Assembly: GCA_944392585.1 (NCBI GenBank)
Contig: CALXXA010000010.1
Span: 1 to 46,429 of the forward strand
DNA length: 46,429 nt
Direction: 5' to 3'
Source of the DNA: an uncultured Alphaproteobacteria bacterium
GTDB lineage: Bacteria > Pseudomonadota > Alphaproteobacteria > CAAHEQ01 > UBA3637
Shown here one piece after another: positions 1-7,844 of this stretch. Every line of letters starts with the position of its first letter. Within the stretch, counting starts at the first letter, position 1. The notes beneath the pieces are model-generated. The model was given only the letters and a program-made list of their open reading frames with translations, was not told where the DNA came from and searched no databases. A program made the position numbers and the translations under genes.

Positions 1-93
1 GGAGATATTTCCGTAGATAAAACAACCGGAGATGAATACTGTTGCGGTATAGGGCAAGAGTATTACGGTGGCGGGTGTATTGTTCCTCCATAG
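1..93 (+). CDS. 3' end of a Cys/Gly-rich protein (partial)
   Basis: Reading frame 1 is open from the left edge to a TAG at 91-93 and encodes the last 30 residues of a protein. The tail contains a CC pair, a third Cys, two GG runs, a YY pair and a Pro-Pro end (...YYGGGCIVPP). It is followed 23 bases later by a strong plus-strand terminator, which supports a real gene ending here. I do not recognise the family. Cys-paired, Gly-rich C termini occur in secreted and pilin-like surface proteins, but that is only a suggestion. The 5' part lies outside the window. Confidence 0.55.
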   Translation, partial: GDISVDKTTGDEYCCGIGQEYYGGGCIVPP

Positions 94-116
94 ACTTCGT
101 CTCAATTAATTTTTTC

Positions 117-160
117 GCCCGGTTTTGCACTTCCTTATTAAAAAAAACCGGGCTTCTTTT
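117..160 (+). terminator. Rho-independent terminator of the left-edge gene
   Basis: A perfect 10-bp stem (gcccggtttt at 117-126 with aaaaccgggc at 144-153) is followed by TTCTTTTTT on the plus strand. The minus-strand side has A's rather than U's after the stem, so it terminates the plus-strand gene ending at 93 rather than the ankyrin gene that ends at 161. Confidence 0.85.
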
Positions 161-1264
161 TTATTTTCCGTTCTGGCTTCTTCTTAACTTCCATATAACT
201 TCAGAAAGAGATTTAAATAAATTATCCTTTTCTCCTTGCTCTTTCTTTGCAAATATTCTTTCTAAAGGTTTATTCCTTTTTTTATTTTCATTTTGTATGG
301 ATATTCTTTTTTGCTCTTCTGATATATTGTCACATTTCTCTTTAATCTCAGAATATTTTTCTCTTTTTTCTTCTTTTAATAAATCACTTATTTTAAGCAG
401 TTTATTTTCTTTCACATAGTCCAAAACAGAAAAACCCTCTTTATCTTTCAAATTTATATCCGCTTTATTTCTAATCAATATCATACCAACGTCCTCGTAT
501 CCTTCTTTAAGAGCCTTTATAAGCGCCGTTTCCCCTTTTATATCTTGCGCATTGATATTCGCTCCTTTATCTATTACTTTCTGAATCTTATCTAATTGAT
601 TTTGACTTGCTAACCTCATTAAAAGCGTACATCCATATTTATCTGTTATATTTAAATTCGGATCTTGCTTTAGTAAAAAAGAAAATATTTTATCATTCTT
701 AGAAAGCATTAAAACTGTTTCTCCATTTTCATTTTGAATATTTAAATCTGCTTTGTTGTTGACTAATAAAATGACAGCACTTAATTGTTCACTTTCCACT
801 GCTCTCATTATTAAAGTCTCTCCGAATTTATCCTTCGCATTAACATCCGCCCCTTTATTAAGTAAGGAGCTCATCACATTATAATGCCCCTCTTGAAGCG
901 CATACGTCATAGATGTATATCCAAACTTATCTTTTGCATTGATTTTCGCCCCATGATCTAATAACACACTTAATAAATCCTCTCGCCCCTTCTCAGAAGC
1001 ATACATTAACGGAGTTCTGGAGTATTCGTCCGATACATTCACTTCCGCTCCTTTATCCAATAACTCACGAAGCTCTTTTAATGAAACTTTATTCCAATCA
1101 AGCCTTTTTAAACTTTCAGTCACTTTTTCAACTTGCCGTTTTTGTTCTTCTTTTATCATTTGAGACTGCCAAAATTCTCCACGAGATACTGATATCCCCT
1201 TTGACTTTGCTTCATTTAAAGTAGTCATTGGTCTTACTCGAATCGGATGTTTTTGAAATGACAT
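161..1264 (-). CDS. Ankyrin-repeat protein (cluster member 1, distal)
   Basis: The start at 1264 (MSFQKHP) is preceded by AAAGGAGAAAAA, a good ribosome binding site. An in-frame ATG at 1294 has none, so the 367-residue form is preferred. After a helical N terminus of about 60 residues come about seven ankyrin repeats (GAEVN, GAKIN, GADVN, GANIN units with TPLMYA/TALIKA cores). The C terminus is Lys/Glu-rich and probably coiled. Near the end PLERIFAKKEQGEKD is a weak relative of the SLRR..FGG tail of paralogues at 3277-7046. Ankyrin stacks bind proteins and in host-associated Alphaproteobacteria are often effectors. No signal peptide or enzymatic domain is visible, and the target is unknown. 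Confidence 0.88.
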   Translation of the reverse strand: MSFQKHPIRVRPMTTLNEAKSKGISVSRGEFWQSQMIKEEQKRQVEKVTESLKRLDWNKVSLKELRELLDKGAEVNVSDEYSRTPLMYASEKGREDLLSVLLDHGAKINAKDKFGYTSMTYALQEGHYNVMSSLLNKGADVNAKDKFGETLIMRAVESEQLSAVILLVNNKADLNIQNENGETVLMLSKNDKIFSFLLKQDPNLNITDKYGCTLLMRLASQNQLDKIQKVIDKGANINAQDIKGETALIKALKEGYEDVGMILIRNKADINLKDKEGFSVLDYVKENKLLKISDLLKEEKREKYSEIKEKCDNISEEQKRISIQNENKKRNKPLERIFAKKEQGEKDNLFKSLSEVIWKLRRSQNGK

Positions 1265-1348
1265 TTTTTCTCCTTTGTTCTTTTCATTGTCCATATTTTC
1301 TGACTCTGTTTATAATCGAAAAGCCTTTAAAAATCGTTAAATTCCACT

Positions 1349-1378
1349 ATAAAAAAAAGCCCTCTATAAAAGGGCTTC
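1349..1378 (-). terminator. Terminator after ankyrin gene 1387-2046
   Basis: On the minus strand a 7-bp stem (AAGCCCT with AGGGCTT; arms at 1371-1377 and 1357-1363) has a 7-nt loop and is followed by a run of eight U's. It lies 10 bases past the stop of the gene ending at 1387 and separates it from the last gene of the cluster. Confidence 0.85.
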
Positions 1379-1386
1379 TTTATTTA

Positions 1387-2046
1387 TCAGATCCGCTGAT
1401 TGTCTTTTATCTTATAATTAACCGTCCCCTTAGACCATTTAGATATACTCTTTATCAGATCTTGCCCGTTAAACAAGTTCGACTTCAATATCTTAATTAT
1501 CTCTTCATCCTTATACGTCTCGGCAATTTCTAAAGCTGTTTTCCCAGCCTCATCCTTTATTTTTACATCCGCTCCTTTTGATATCAAAACTAATATGACA
1601 TCCTTGCGCTGATTCTGAACGGCCTTTAATAAAGGGGTCTGTCCTTTCTTGTTTTGTGCATTAATACTCGCCCCATTATCTATCAGAAATTTTATCTCTT
1701 GCGTTCCAGGGAAATAATCTATGGACTTTATCAACACCGTATTCCCCTCTTCATCTCTTGCGTTTACATCAGCCCCTAATAAAATTAAATTTTTAATCTC
1801 TTTTATATTTTTTGCTTTCTGATCCAATAAAGTTAAAACATTTTTTTCACTTTTCTCTGATGAAGTCTCTTTGGAATTCAGTTCTTTCAAAAAAGAACAT
1901 AACATCCTTGTCGCTTCATCTCTCCGCTTTTTGTTTTGAGGCATCATCTTAAATGCTTTCGTAAGAATGTCTTCCGAAACATTTAACATCGATAATTTTA
2001 TTAAATCTTCTTCATTATAAATTCTTGTTAAATCAATCCCTTCCAT
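1387..2046 (-). CDS. Ankyrin-repeat protein (cluster member 2)
   Basis: 219 residues. The start has an AGGAGAGGAA ribosome binding site directly upstream. The N-terminal module shared by the cluster is clear: LTRIYNEEDL at 6-15, then AFKMM and RRDEAT. About three ankyrin repeats follow (GADVNARDEEGNT, GASINAQNKKGQT, GADVKIKDEAGKT). The short basic C terminus lacks the DVDKKG/VDHSLRR tail seen in three paralogues. It has its own terminator downstream. Probably a cytosolic or secreted binding protein with unknown partner. Confidence 0.88.
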   Translation of the reverse strand: MEGIDLTRIYNEEDLIKLSMLNVSEDILTKAFKMMPQNKKRRDEATRMLCSFLKELNSKETSSEKSEKNVLTLLDQKAKNIKEIKNLILLGADVNARDEEGNTVLIKSIDYFPGTQEIKFLIDNGASINAQNKKGQTPLLKAVQNQRKDVILVLISKGADVKIKDEAGKTALEIAETYKDEEIIKILKSNLFNGQDLIKSISKWSKGTVNYKIKDNQRI

Positions 2047-2095
2047 TTCCTCTCCTGTAATCAGACATTAAGTATATATCTCTTTTTCTATATGA

Positions 2096-2557
2096 TTAGT
2101 CATGTTGAAAATCTTTCGTATGAAGTTTCATAATCATTGAATAGAACTGCATATTATGCACCTTCATTTCACTTGCCCGTGCTTCCTCCATCATCTTTAA
2201 AATCTTTTTATTCTGGCTCTCTTCAGCATACATAAACGCCGTCTTTCCTTCTTTATCTTCTAAATTAATATTCGCCTTTCTATCTAATGCCAACTTTACT
2301 AAATCTTCACGACCGTAAAAACAAGCATCCATTAATAATGTCCTACCCTCACCATCTTGTACATTGATATCGGCTCCCGTGTCTAATAATTTTTCCACAT
2401 CCTCTTTTTTAACAACTCTTAAATTAATAGACATTAACTTTTGCGTCGCTTGTCTCTTATTTTTATTCATCATTTCATACGCCGTACATAATTGCTCTTG
2501 TGTCGCTCCATCCAAAAATAACTTCTTTAACGACTCTTTTTCATAATTTTTTGTCAT
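2096..2557 (-). CDS. Short ankyrin-repeat protein (cluster member 3)
   Basis: 153 residues. The N-terminal module is present in shortened form (YEKESLKKLFLDGAT, then AYEMM, KRQAT). Only about two ankyrin repeats follow (GADINVQDGEGRT and ANINLEDKEGKT), then a His/Met-containing end without the tail module. The ribosome binding site is weak (AGAAGAGAT). It is short for the cluster, either a minimal member or a shortened paralogue. It lies 49 bases upstream of the next ankyrin gene with no clear terminator between. Confidence 0.82.
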   Translation of the reverse strand: MTKNYEKESLKKLFLDGATQEQLCTAYEMMNKNKRQATQKLMSINLRVVKKEDVEKLLDTGADINVQDGEGRTLLMDACFYGREDLVKLALDRKANINLEDKEGKTAFMYAEESQNKKILKMMEEARASEMKVHNMQFYSMIMKLHTKDFQHD

Positions 2558-2617
2558 GTCTTTTATCTCTTCTTATATCCTTTAATTTTAAAAATTCGCC
2601 TTTATCTATGGCAAACC

Positions 2618-3253
2618 CTATTTATTCCTTTGTTTTGTTCGTGATTGTTTCACTACCTTCTCATAAACCATACGGTTTTGAGCCTTATAAACCTTCTTTG
2701 GTTCCTTTATACTTTCCCTTACGTTTTTATTCTTCTTTTCTTCTTGAACCTCTCCTTTATATTTCTCTAACTTCTTAACAATCGTCTTGTTATTCCGTCC
2801 TTTCGCATATATTATCGCATCTTCTCCGTTTTCATCCCGAGCATTGATATCAACTCCATGACTCATCAACAAATCCACTGCATACTCATTTTCAAAAAAT
2901 GCCGCATACATTAAAGCTGTACTCCCATGCTTGTCTTTCATGTTAATATCTGCTTCTTTTTCTATTAACCACTTCGTTGCCTCTGCATTGCCAAACATAA
3001 TTGCATTCATTAAGACCGTCTTCCCATTTTTATAGCATGCATTGATATCAGCCCCGGAAACATACAGCTCTTCCAATCTGGATGACGAAACTGTTCTCCA
3101 ATTTTCTTCTAATAACTCTTGTGTTGCCCTTTGTTTGCGCTTATTAGCAATTTCGGATACCTGCCCTGTCTGAATAGCTAAAAGACCATTCAATTCAATA
3201 TTTCTCATATCTTCTTCATCATTAATGTGTCTTTCATCAACTTCTCTTATCAT
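2618..3253 (-). CDS. Ankyrin-repeat protein (cluster member 4)
   Basis: The start at 3253 (MIREVDER) is chosen because AGGAAGGAAGAAA sits directly upstream. An in-frame start at 3298 would overlap the upstream gene and has no such site. 211 residues: a divergent N-terminal module (INDEEDMRNIELNGL, then KRKQRATQELL), about three ankyrin repeats (GADINACYKNGKT, ADINMKDKHGST, GVDINARDENGED), and a strongly basic C terminus (about the last 45 residues, many K/R). The tail is basic but lacks the DVDKKG motif. Confidence 0.86.
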   Translation of the reverse strand: MIREVDERHINDEEDMRNIELNGLLAIQTGQVSEIANKRKQRATQELLEENWRTVSSSRLEELYVSGADINACYKNGKTVLMNAIMFGNAEATKWLIEKEADINMKDKHGSTALMYAAFFENEYAVDLLMSHGVDINARDENGEDAIIYAKGRNNKTIVKKLEKYKGEVQEEKKNKNVRESIKEPKKVYKAQNRMVYEKVVKQSRTKQRNK

Positions 3254-3276
3254 TTTCTTCCTTCCTATGAGGTATA

Positions 3277-4539
3277 TTATCTGACATTTTGTCCCCACCC
3301 CATCTTACGAGAAATAAAATCAATTATTCTCTCTTTTTTATTATATAAAGAATAACAAAGTACCCGATAAGGTTTGATCTTGAAAAATCTTTCTGAAGCA
3401 TTTAGACCTTTATTTTCTCCTCCGAAAATAACTCTTCTTAAACTATGATTAACTGGTTTCCCTTTTTTATCAACATCATAGGATCTAATTTCTCTTGCTT
3501 TTTCCATCCTTTCTTGATAAATTTTTCTCTCTAAATCAAAGTCTCTACCTCCTTTTCTATACACATATCTCACCATATCCATGTTCCCTCTCCGATATAG
3601 TTGTCTTAATAAAGTATACTTATACTTGTTTTTCAAATTAAGATTTACGCCGGCATCTATTAGTATTGAAGCTATATTTTCTTTATCATGATGCACCGCA
3701 TACATAACCGGTGAATTCTTGTGCTTCCATCTTATATTTAAATTAGCCCCCTTTTCTATCATTAATTTGACTAATCGTTCATCCCCTATCGCTATCGCTT
3801 GTATTATCCCTTTTTTATAAACACTCAAATCAGCCCCCGCTTCTATCAACATACCAACCATGGATATATCTTTGTTAATTAAAGCTTCCTTAATCGGACT
3901 TTCTCCATAATTATTTCTAGCATTTATATCCGCCCCATGATTAATCAAAAATGAAACACTTTCCTGACATCTTTGTTTAACAGCTTTCATTAGTACCGAA
4001 GTTCCATTAAAATCCTTATGATTGACATCCGCCCCAGCATTAACTAACATTTGCACAATTGATTTATGTGATAATCCTTTCATTAAGACAGACTCTTTAT
4101 CCATATCAATCCAATTGACATCTGCACCATGATTAATTAATAAAGAAGTCATTTTTTCAGAACCCATTTCGACCCCGTACATAATAGCTGTTTCTCCTCT
4201 ATCATTAGGAATATTAACATCGGCGCCATTTTTAATGAGCTCTTCAACAAGATCTAATCGTTTATCAAACATTGCTCTCATTAAGAATGTATTTTTTCTA
4301 TCATTTTTAGATGTAGTATTTAAATCAGCACCCGAAGCAATTAACTTCTGAACTTCTTCTAAAGTTGCTTTTTTAGGGTCTAATAACCTAAATTTTAACG
4401 TAGCTTCTTTTCTACGCTCGTTGTTTTCTTGAATCATCTTGTAAGCCTGTGAAAGAATTTCTGAAGAAGCTCCTTGTTTTTTCAAATTATTTAAATCTTT
4501 CACACTATAAACTTGCGTTAAATCAAACTTTTTTCCCAT
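3277..4539 (-). CDS. Ankyrin-repeat protein with conserved tail module (cluster member 5)
   Basis: The start at 4539 (MGKKFDLTQVY) has AAGGAG seven bases upstream. The ATG at 4560 has none. 420 residues. The N-terminal module includes LTQVYSVKDLNNL, QAYKMI and RRKEAT. About eight ankyrin repeats follow (for example GADVNIPNDRGET, GADINARNNYGES, GANLNIRWKHKNS). Residues about 350-382 carry the tail shared with the next two genes: EIRSYDVDKKGKPVNHSLRR, then VIFGGENKGLNA. A basic, aromatic end of about 35 residues follows. No known enzymatic domain. The function of the tail is unknown; it might be a localisation or export signal. Confidence 0.9.
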   Translation of the reverse strand: MGKKFDLTQVYSVKDLNNLKKQGASSEILSQAYKMIQENNERRKEATLKFRLLDPKKATLEEVQKLIASGADLNTTSKNDRKNTFLMRAMFDKRLDLVEELIKNGADVNIPNDRGETAIMYGVEMGSEKMTSLLINHGADVNWIDMDKESVLMKGLSHKSIVQMLVNAGADVNHKDFNGTSVLMKAVKQRCQESVSFLINHGADINARNNYGESPIKEALINKDISMVGMLIEAGADLSVYKKGIIQAIAIGDERLVKLMIEKGANLNIRWKHKNSPVMYAVHHDKENIASILIDAGVNLNLKNKYKYTLLRQLYRRGNMDMVRYVYRKGGRDFDLERKIYQERMEKAREIRSYDVDKKGKPVNHSLRRVIFGGENKGLNASERFFKIKPYRVLCYSLYNKKERIIDFISRKMGWGQNVR

Positions 4540-4579
4540 TTTTTTCTCCTTAATATCCATTTTTTTAAATAATTTTTGA

Positions 4580-5743
4580 CTAACGATACTGTTGATATTC
4601 TTTTTTCATCCTGGCAAAACTGACAAGATATTTAGATGGGGCATTTTTCCCTTTTTGTTTTCCGCCAAATAAAATACGTCTTAAAGAATGATCTACTTTT
4701 TCCCCTTTTTTATCAACATCTACCGATCGTATTTCGCTTGCTTTTAAAGAACGTTTTTGGAAAATATTCTCTATTTTTTCGAAAGATTCAGACTTATATT
4801 CTTTTAGCATTTTTTCAATTTCTGCATCTTTCACTTCTTCTACATATTCTTGCATAGACTTTCCATTTGCGTCCGTTATTTTTAAGTTCATTTTCTTGGA
4901 GGCCAAAAAGATTTTCAAAGCTTTTATATTTCCATATTTAGCCGCATACATTGGAGCAGACAAACCATTTTCGTCTTGTTTATTGATAAAATCCATAAAT
5001 TTTCTTTTATTAGAGAAATAAGAAAAATCAGCTTCAAACGCCGTTTCTATAATCTTATCAACAATTTTCTCATTACAACTGTCCAAAGCATACATTAACA
5101 CGGTATGGTTAGAATTATTACACGCATAAATATCCGCACCATTTTCTATTAATAAATTGACTTCACTTTCTTTCCCCATCAGAGAGGCCATCATCAACAG
5201 AGAATGTCCAGAATAATCCCGAGCATTGATATCCGCTCCTTTACTTATTAATTTTCTTGTTATATTATCAGAAGCATGATCGATTGAATACATAAGCGGT
5301 TGCCAACCATTTTTATCTCTCAAGGTTAAATTTGGATTACTTTCTATTAAAAAATTTATTATTTTTTCATCTTCTTTTTGAAGAGCATACATTAAAGCAA
5401 CCATTCCATTTTTGTCTTGGATATTTATATTTGCTTTTTTTTCTCTTACGAAATACTCCAGGACAGACATATTCCCTTCCATAACTGCATACATCGTTGG
5501 AGTTACCCCATTTGCATCTTGAGCATTAAGATCAGCTCCTCTATCGATTAATTTTTGAACTCTTCCTAAAAGAATCTCTTTTCCATCTTTTAATAATAAA
5601 AACAACTCTTCTGTTGCAAGTTCTTTACGTTTTTTATTCTCTGGGATCATTTTATATGCGACGCGGAGTTGTTCTACAGAAGCTCCTGCCTGTTGTAATT
5701 TTTTTAAATCTTCTAAATTATAAATTTGTGAATTATCTAACAT
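4580..5743 (-). CDS. Ankyrin-repeat protein with conserved tail module (cluster member 6)
   Basis: 387 residues. N-terminal module: QIYNLEDLKKLQQAGAS, VAYKMI, KRKELAT. About seven ankyrin repeats follow, one (around residues 230-260) broken by a longer insertion. The tail at about 337-368 reads EIRSVDVDKKGEKVDHSLRR, then ILFGGKQKGKNAPSK. The gene has its own near-consensus promoter at 5774-5802, giving a leader of about 24 bases. The AAAGGAG site is about 13 bases from the ATG, unusually far, but no better start exists. Confidence 0.9.
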   Translation of the reverse strand: MLDNSQIYNLEDLKKLQQAGASVEQLRVAYKMIPENKKRKELATEELFLLLKDGKEILLGRVQKLIDRGADLNAQDANGVTPTMYAVMEGNMSVLEYFVREKKANINIQDKNGMVALMYALQKEDEKIINFLIESNPNLTLRDKNGWQPLMYSIDHASDNITRKLISKGADINARDYSGHSLLMMASLMGKESEVNLLIENGADIYACNNSNHTVLMYALDSCNEKIVDKIIETAFEADFSYFSNKRKFMDFINKQDENGLSAPMYAAKYGNIKALKIFLASKKMNLKITDANGKSMQEYVEEVKDAEIEKMLKEYKSESFEKIENIFQKRSLKASEIRSVDVDKKGEKVDHSLRRILFGGKQKGKNAPSKYLVSFARMKKEYQQYR

Positions 5744-5773
5744 AATTTAATATTATCTCCTTTTAAAAAGTAA

Positions 5774-5802
5774 ATTATACATCTTATTTGATTTTTTGTC
5801 AA
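5774..5802 (-). promoter_or_regulatory. Sigma-70-type promoter of ankyrin gene 4580-5743
   Basis: On the minus strand a perfect TTGACA (-35, 5797-5802) and perfect TATAAT (-10, 5774-5779) are separated by 17 bases. The predicted start is about 24 bases upstream of the ATG, the same spacing as for the promoters at 7754 and 8474. Confidence 0.85.
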
Positions 5803-5831
5803 TAATTTTGTTGAATATTTTTTAACATACC

Positions 5832-7046
5832 CTATTTGATATATTGATTATTTTTTAACAAACCTAAAATCACTTTTAAAACCTTTTCCCCTTTCTGATT
5901 TTTTCCAAAAGGCTCTTTAGTTATGGAGATGCCTATTTCTTTTTTGGAGATTTTCAAAGGAGCATTTTTCTTTTTGAACTCTCCTCCGAATAAAGCCCTC
6001 CTTAGTGAGTGGTCTACTTCCTTCCCTTTTTTATCTTTATCAACGGAAAGGATCTCTTGGGCTTTTTTAAAACGCTCTTTATTAATTATTTTATTTACTT
6101 TTGTATCTTGAGCTCCATTTTGAATAAATAAATTCATAATTTCTTCATATTCTTTACCGCCATTAAACGCAATCATCAAAACAGATTCTCCATATGTGTT
6201 TTTGACATTTAAATCCGCCCCTTTTTGGATCAAGAAGCGAATAGTTTTTTCATCTTTTTCCCGAGTTGCTATCATAAGAAGATTTTCACCATCAGCTTTC
6301 TGAAGATTAATATCGGCTCCGTTATCAATCATTTTTTGAAATAAACCCTCATTTTGAAGATCATAAACATGCATGATCATCGGAGTCCCATATTTATCTT
6401 TTGCATTAACATCGGCGCCTTTATCTATCAATAAACTTGCAACTCTCATACGATTATTTAAAACAGCTTTAACAAAAGGAGTTTCTCCATCATTATTTTT
6501 CACATCAATTTGAACTCCTTCATTTATTAAAAATCTTACAGAATAGTCCTCTCCATTACCGACTACTTGATGTAAATATGTATCCCCATATTTATTTTTT
6601 TTGTTTATATGTCCTTGCTCTTTTAACTTTTTCAAAGCCTCTTCAATTAACTCTCTATCTTCCAAATGATGGAGCAATTTTAACACCGTATTTCCATTTT
6701 CCCCTTCAATATTCACATTAGCCCCTTTGTGGATTAATAAAGAAATAATTTGATTTCTTCTTTTTTCTTTTCCGATTAAACATAGTTCCATTAACACGGG
6801 AAGACCGTTTTTTTTGCTTCTTACATTGACATCTGCTCCGTTATTTAAGAGCTCTTGAACTTTGTGTAAGCTGACTGTCTCATAATCCAAAGAAGAAAAC
6901 TCCTCCGTCGCCTGCCTACGACGATGATTATTTCCTTCTATCATTTTATAGGCTTTGCGAAGAGTATCTTTTGAAACTCCCATTTTCTGCAAATTCTTTA
7001 AATCTTGTATACTATATACGTTTTTTAAGTTTTCTTCTTCTAACAT
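5832..7046 (-). CDS. Ankyrin-repeat protein with conserved tail module (cluster member 7)
   Basis: The start at 7046 (MLEEENLKNVY) has AAAAGGGAAAG upstream. The ATG at 7073 lacks a site. 404 residues. N-terminal module: NVYSIQDLKNLQKMGVS, KAYKMI, RRRQAT. Seven to eight ankyrin repeats follow, some poorly conserved (QGHINKKNKYGDT). The tail at about 331-362 reads EILSVDKDKKGKEVDHSLRR, then ALFGGEFKKKNAPLK. About 40 further residues end in a basic helix (KVLKVILGLLKNN). No promoter as clear as those of its neighbours was found upstream. Confidence 0.9.
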   Translation of the reverse strand: MLEEENLKNVYSIQDLKNLQKMGVSKDTLRKAYKMIEGNNHRRRQATEEFSSLDYETVSLHKVQELLNNGADVNVRSKKNGLPVLMELCLIGKEKRRNQIISLLIHKGANVNIEGENGNTVLKLLHHLEDRELIEEALKKLKEQGHINKKNKYGDTYLHQVVGNGEDYSVRFLINEGVQIDVKNNDGETPFVKAVLNNRMRVASLLIDKGADVNAKDKYGTPMIMHVYDLQNEGLFQKMIDNGADINLQKADGENLLMIATREKDEKTIRFLIQKGADLNVKNTYGESVLMIAFNGGKEYEEIMNLFIQNGAQDTKVNKIINKERFKKAQEILSVDKDKKGKEVDHSLRRALFGGEFKKKNAPLKISKKEIGISITKEPFGKNQKGEKVLKVILGLLKNNQYIK

Positions 7047-7325
7047 ACTTTCCCTTTTACTTAATGATATCATGAATAAATTACTTTAAACCTATAAACA
7101 GCTTCCCGACTTTTCACCTTTGATATGAAAAATAAGATCTCATATTTTATTATTACAAAAACTTTTAAAACCTTCACACTTTTTATTTCATTATATGAAA
7201 CTCTACACTTATATGGGGAAAACCACCTCATTGATTTTGAAACAAAATCATAAAAAACTTCCATATTCCAAAATTTCGGAGAAACTATTACATATTCTCT
7301 AATGACTTTTAATAGTCTTTAAAAA

Positions 7326-7721
7326 TTATAGGCTATTTTGGGTTCCTTTTAAGAACATATTGATTTTATTAGTACTCTGATTTAAAATATGTTTAATTTC
7401 ATTTCCAAATATTTGTCTCATTAAAGAAGATGATCCTAATTTTTTTCTTTTATTTAAACTCGCGAGGTAGCTTTTTTTCAACATAGCCTCGTATTCTTCT
7501 TTCATTTTTGCCTGTCTTAACAAAAATCTTTTATGAGCTATGCTCTGGACAATATCCATACGTCCTGCACGAGCCGCTAATATAAAAATAGTATTCCCAT
7601 TTTTATCTTTTGCATGAAAATCCGCCCCTTGATTTATCAAAGTCTTAACATCTTCTAAAGGAACAGTCTCTAAAGCTAATGAGAATAATTTTTCCGTTGC
7701 TATTTGTTTTTCATTTAACAT
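7326..7721 (-). CDS. Small degenerate ankyrin family protein (cluster member 8)
   Basis: 131 residues. Preceded by AAAGGATTAGAG and by a perfect promoter at 7754-7782, so it looks expressed. The IY..EDL part of the N-terminal module is absent: the protein begins at the point equivalent to the 'ATE.L' end of that module (QIATEKLFSLALETV). One ankyrin repeat (GADFHAKDKNGNT) follows. A charged helix and a weakened tail (LGSSSLMRQIFGNEIK, compare VDHSLRRILFGG) complete it. It looks like a paralogue that lost its middle repeats and front, or a minimal carrier of the tail. Confidence 0.78.
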   Translation of the reverse strand: MLNEKQIATEKLFSLALETVPLEDVKTLINQGADFHAKDKNGNTIFILAARAGRMDIVQSIAHKRFLLRQAKMKEEYEAMLKKSYLASLNKRKKLGSSSLMRQIFGNEIKHILNQSTNKINMFLKGTQNSL

Positions 7722-7753
7722 CTCTAATCCTTTAATTTAATAAACGATATTTT

Positions 7754-7782
7754 ATTATACACTTACTTTCTATATGTGTCAA
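7754..7782 (-). promoter_or_regulatory. Sigma-70-type promoter of gene 7326-7721
   Basis: Perfect TTGACA (7777-7782) and perfect TATAAT (7754-7759) with a 17-base spacer on the minus strand. The predicted start lies about 26 bases before the ATG. The surrounding block (ACTTGACA, ATATAG, AAGTGTAT) is closely similar to that at 8474-8502. Confidence 0.88.
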
Positions 7783-7801
7783 GTTTTTTTTAAAACATCG
7801 T

Positions 7802-7834
7802 CTAAAGAAGAGGAATCCTATACATATTCTTTAG
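7802..7834 (-). terminator. Possible weak terminator after ankyrin gene 7845-8441
   Basis: A perfect 8-bp stem (CTAAAGAA with TTCTTTAG) with a 17-nt loop lies just past the stop at 7845. On the minus strand the following sequence is ACGATGTTTT, a poor U-tract, so efficiency is doubtful. Plus-strand T's follow the other arm but no plus-strand gene is present. Confidence 0.35.
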
Positions 7835-7844
7835 TTTTTAAGAT

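Noticed and set aside
42-419. Plus-strand open frame of 125 codons
   Set aside because: It lies across the left-edge terminator and antisense to the ankyrin gene, has no ribosome binding site, and its composition (Phe/Leu/Ser-rich) is what antisense of Lys/Glu-rich coding gives.
7070-7264. Minus-strand open frame of 64 codons between two ankyrin genes
   Set aside because: GGA lies too close to the ATG to act as a ribosome binding site, there is no recognisable domain and no promoter. Possibly eroded paralogue sequence.
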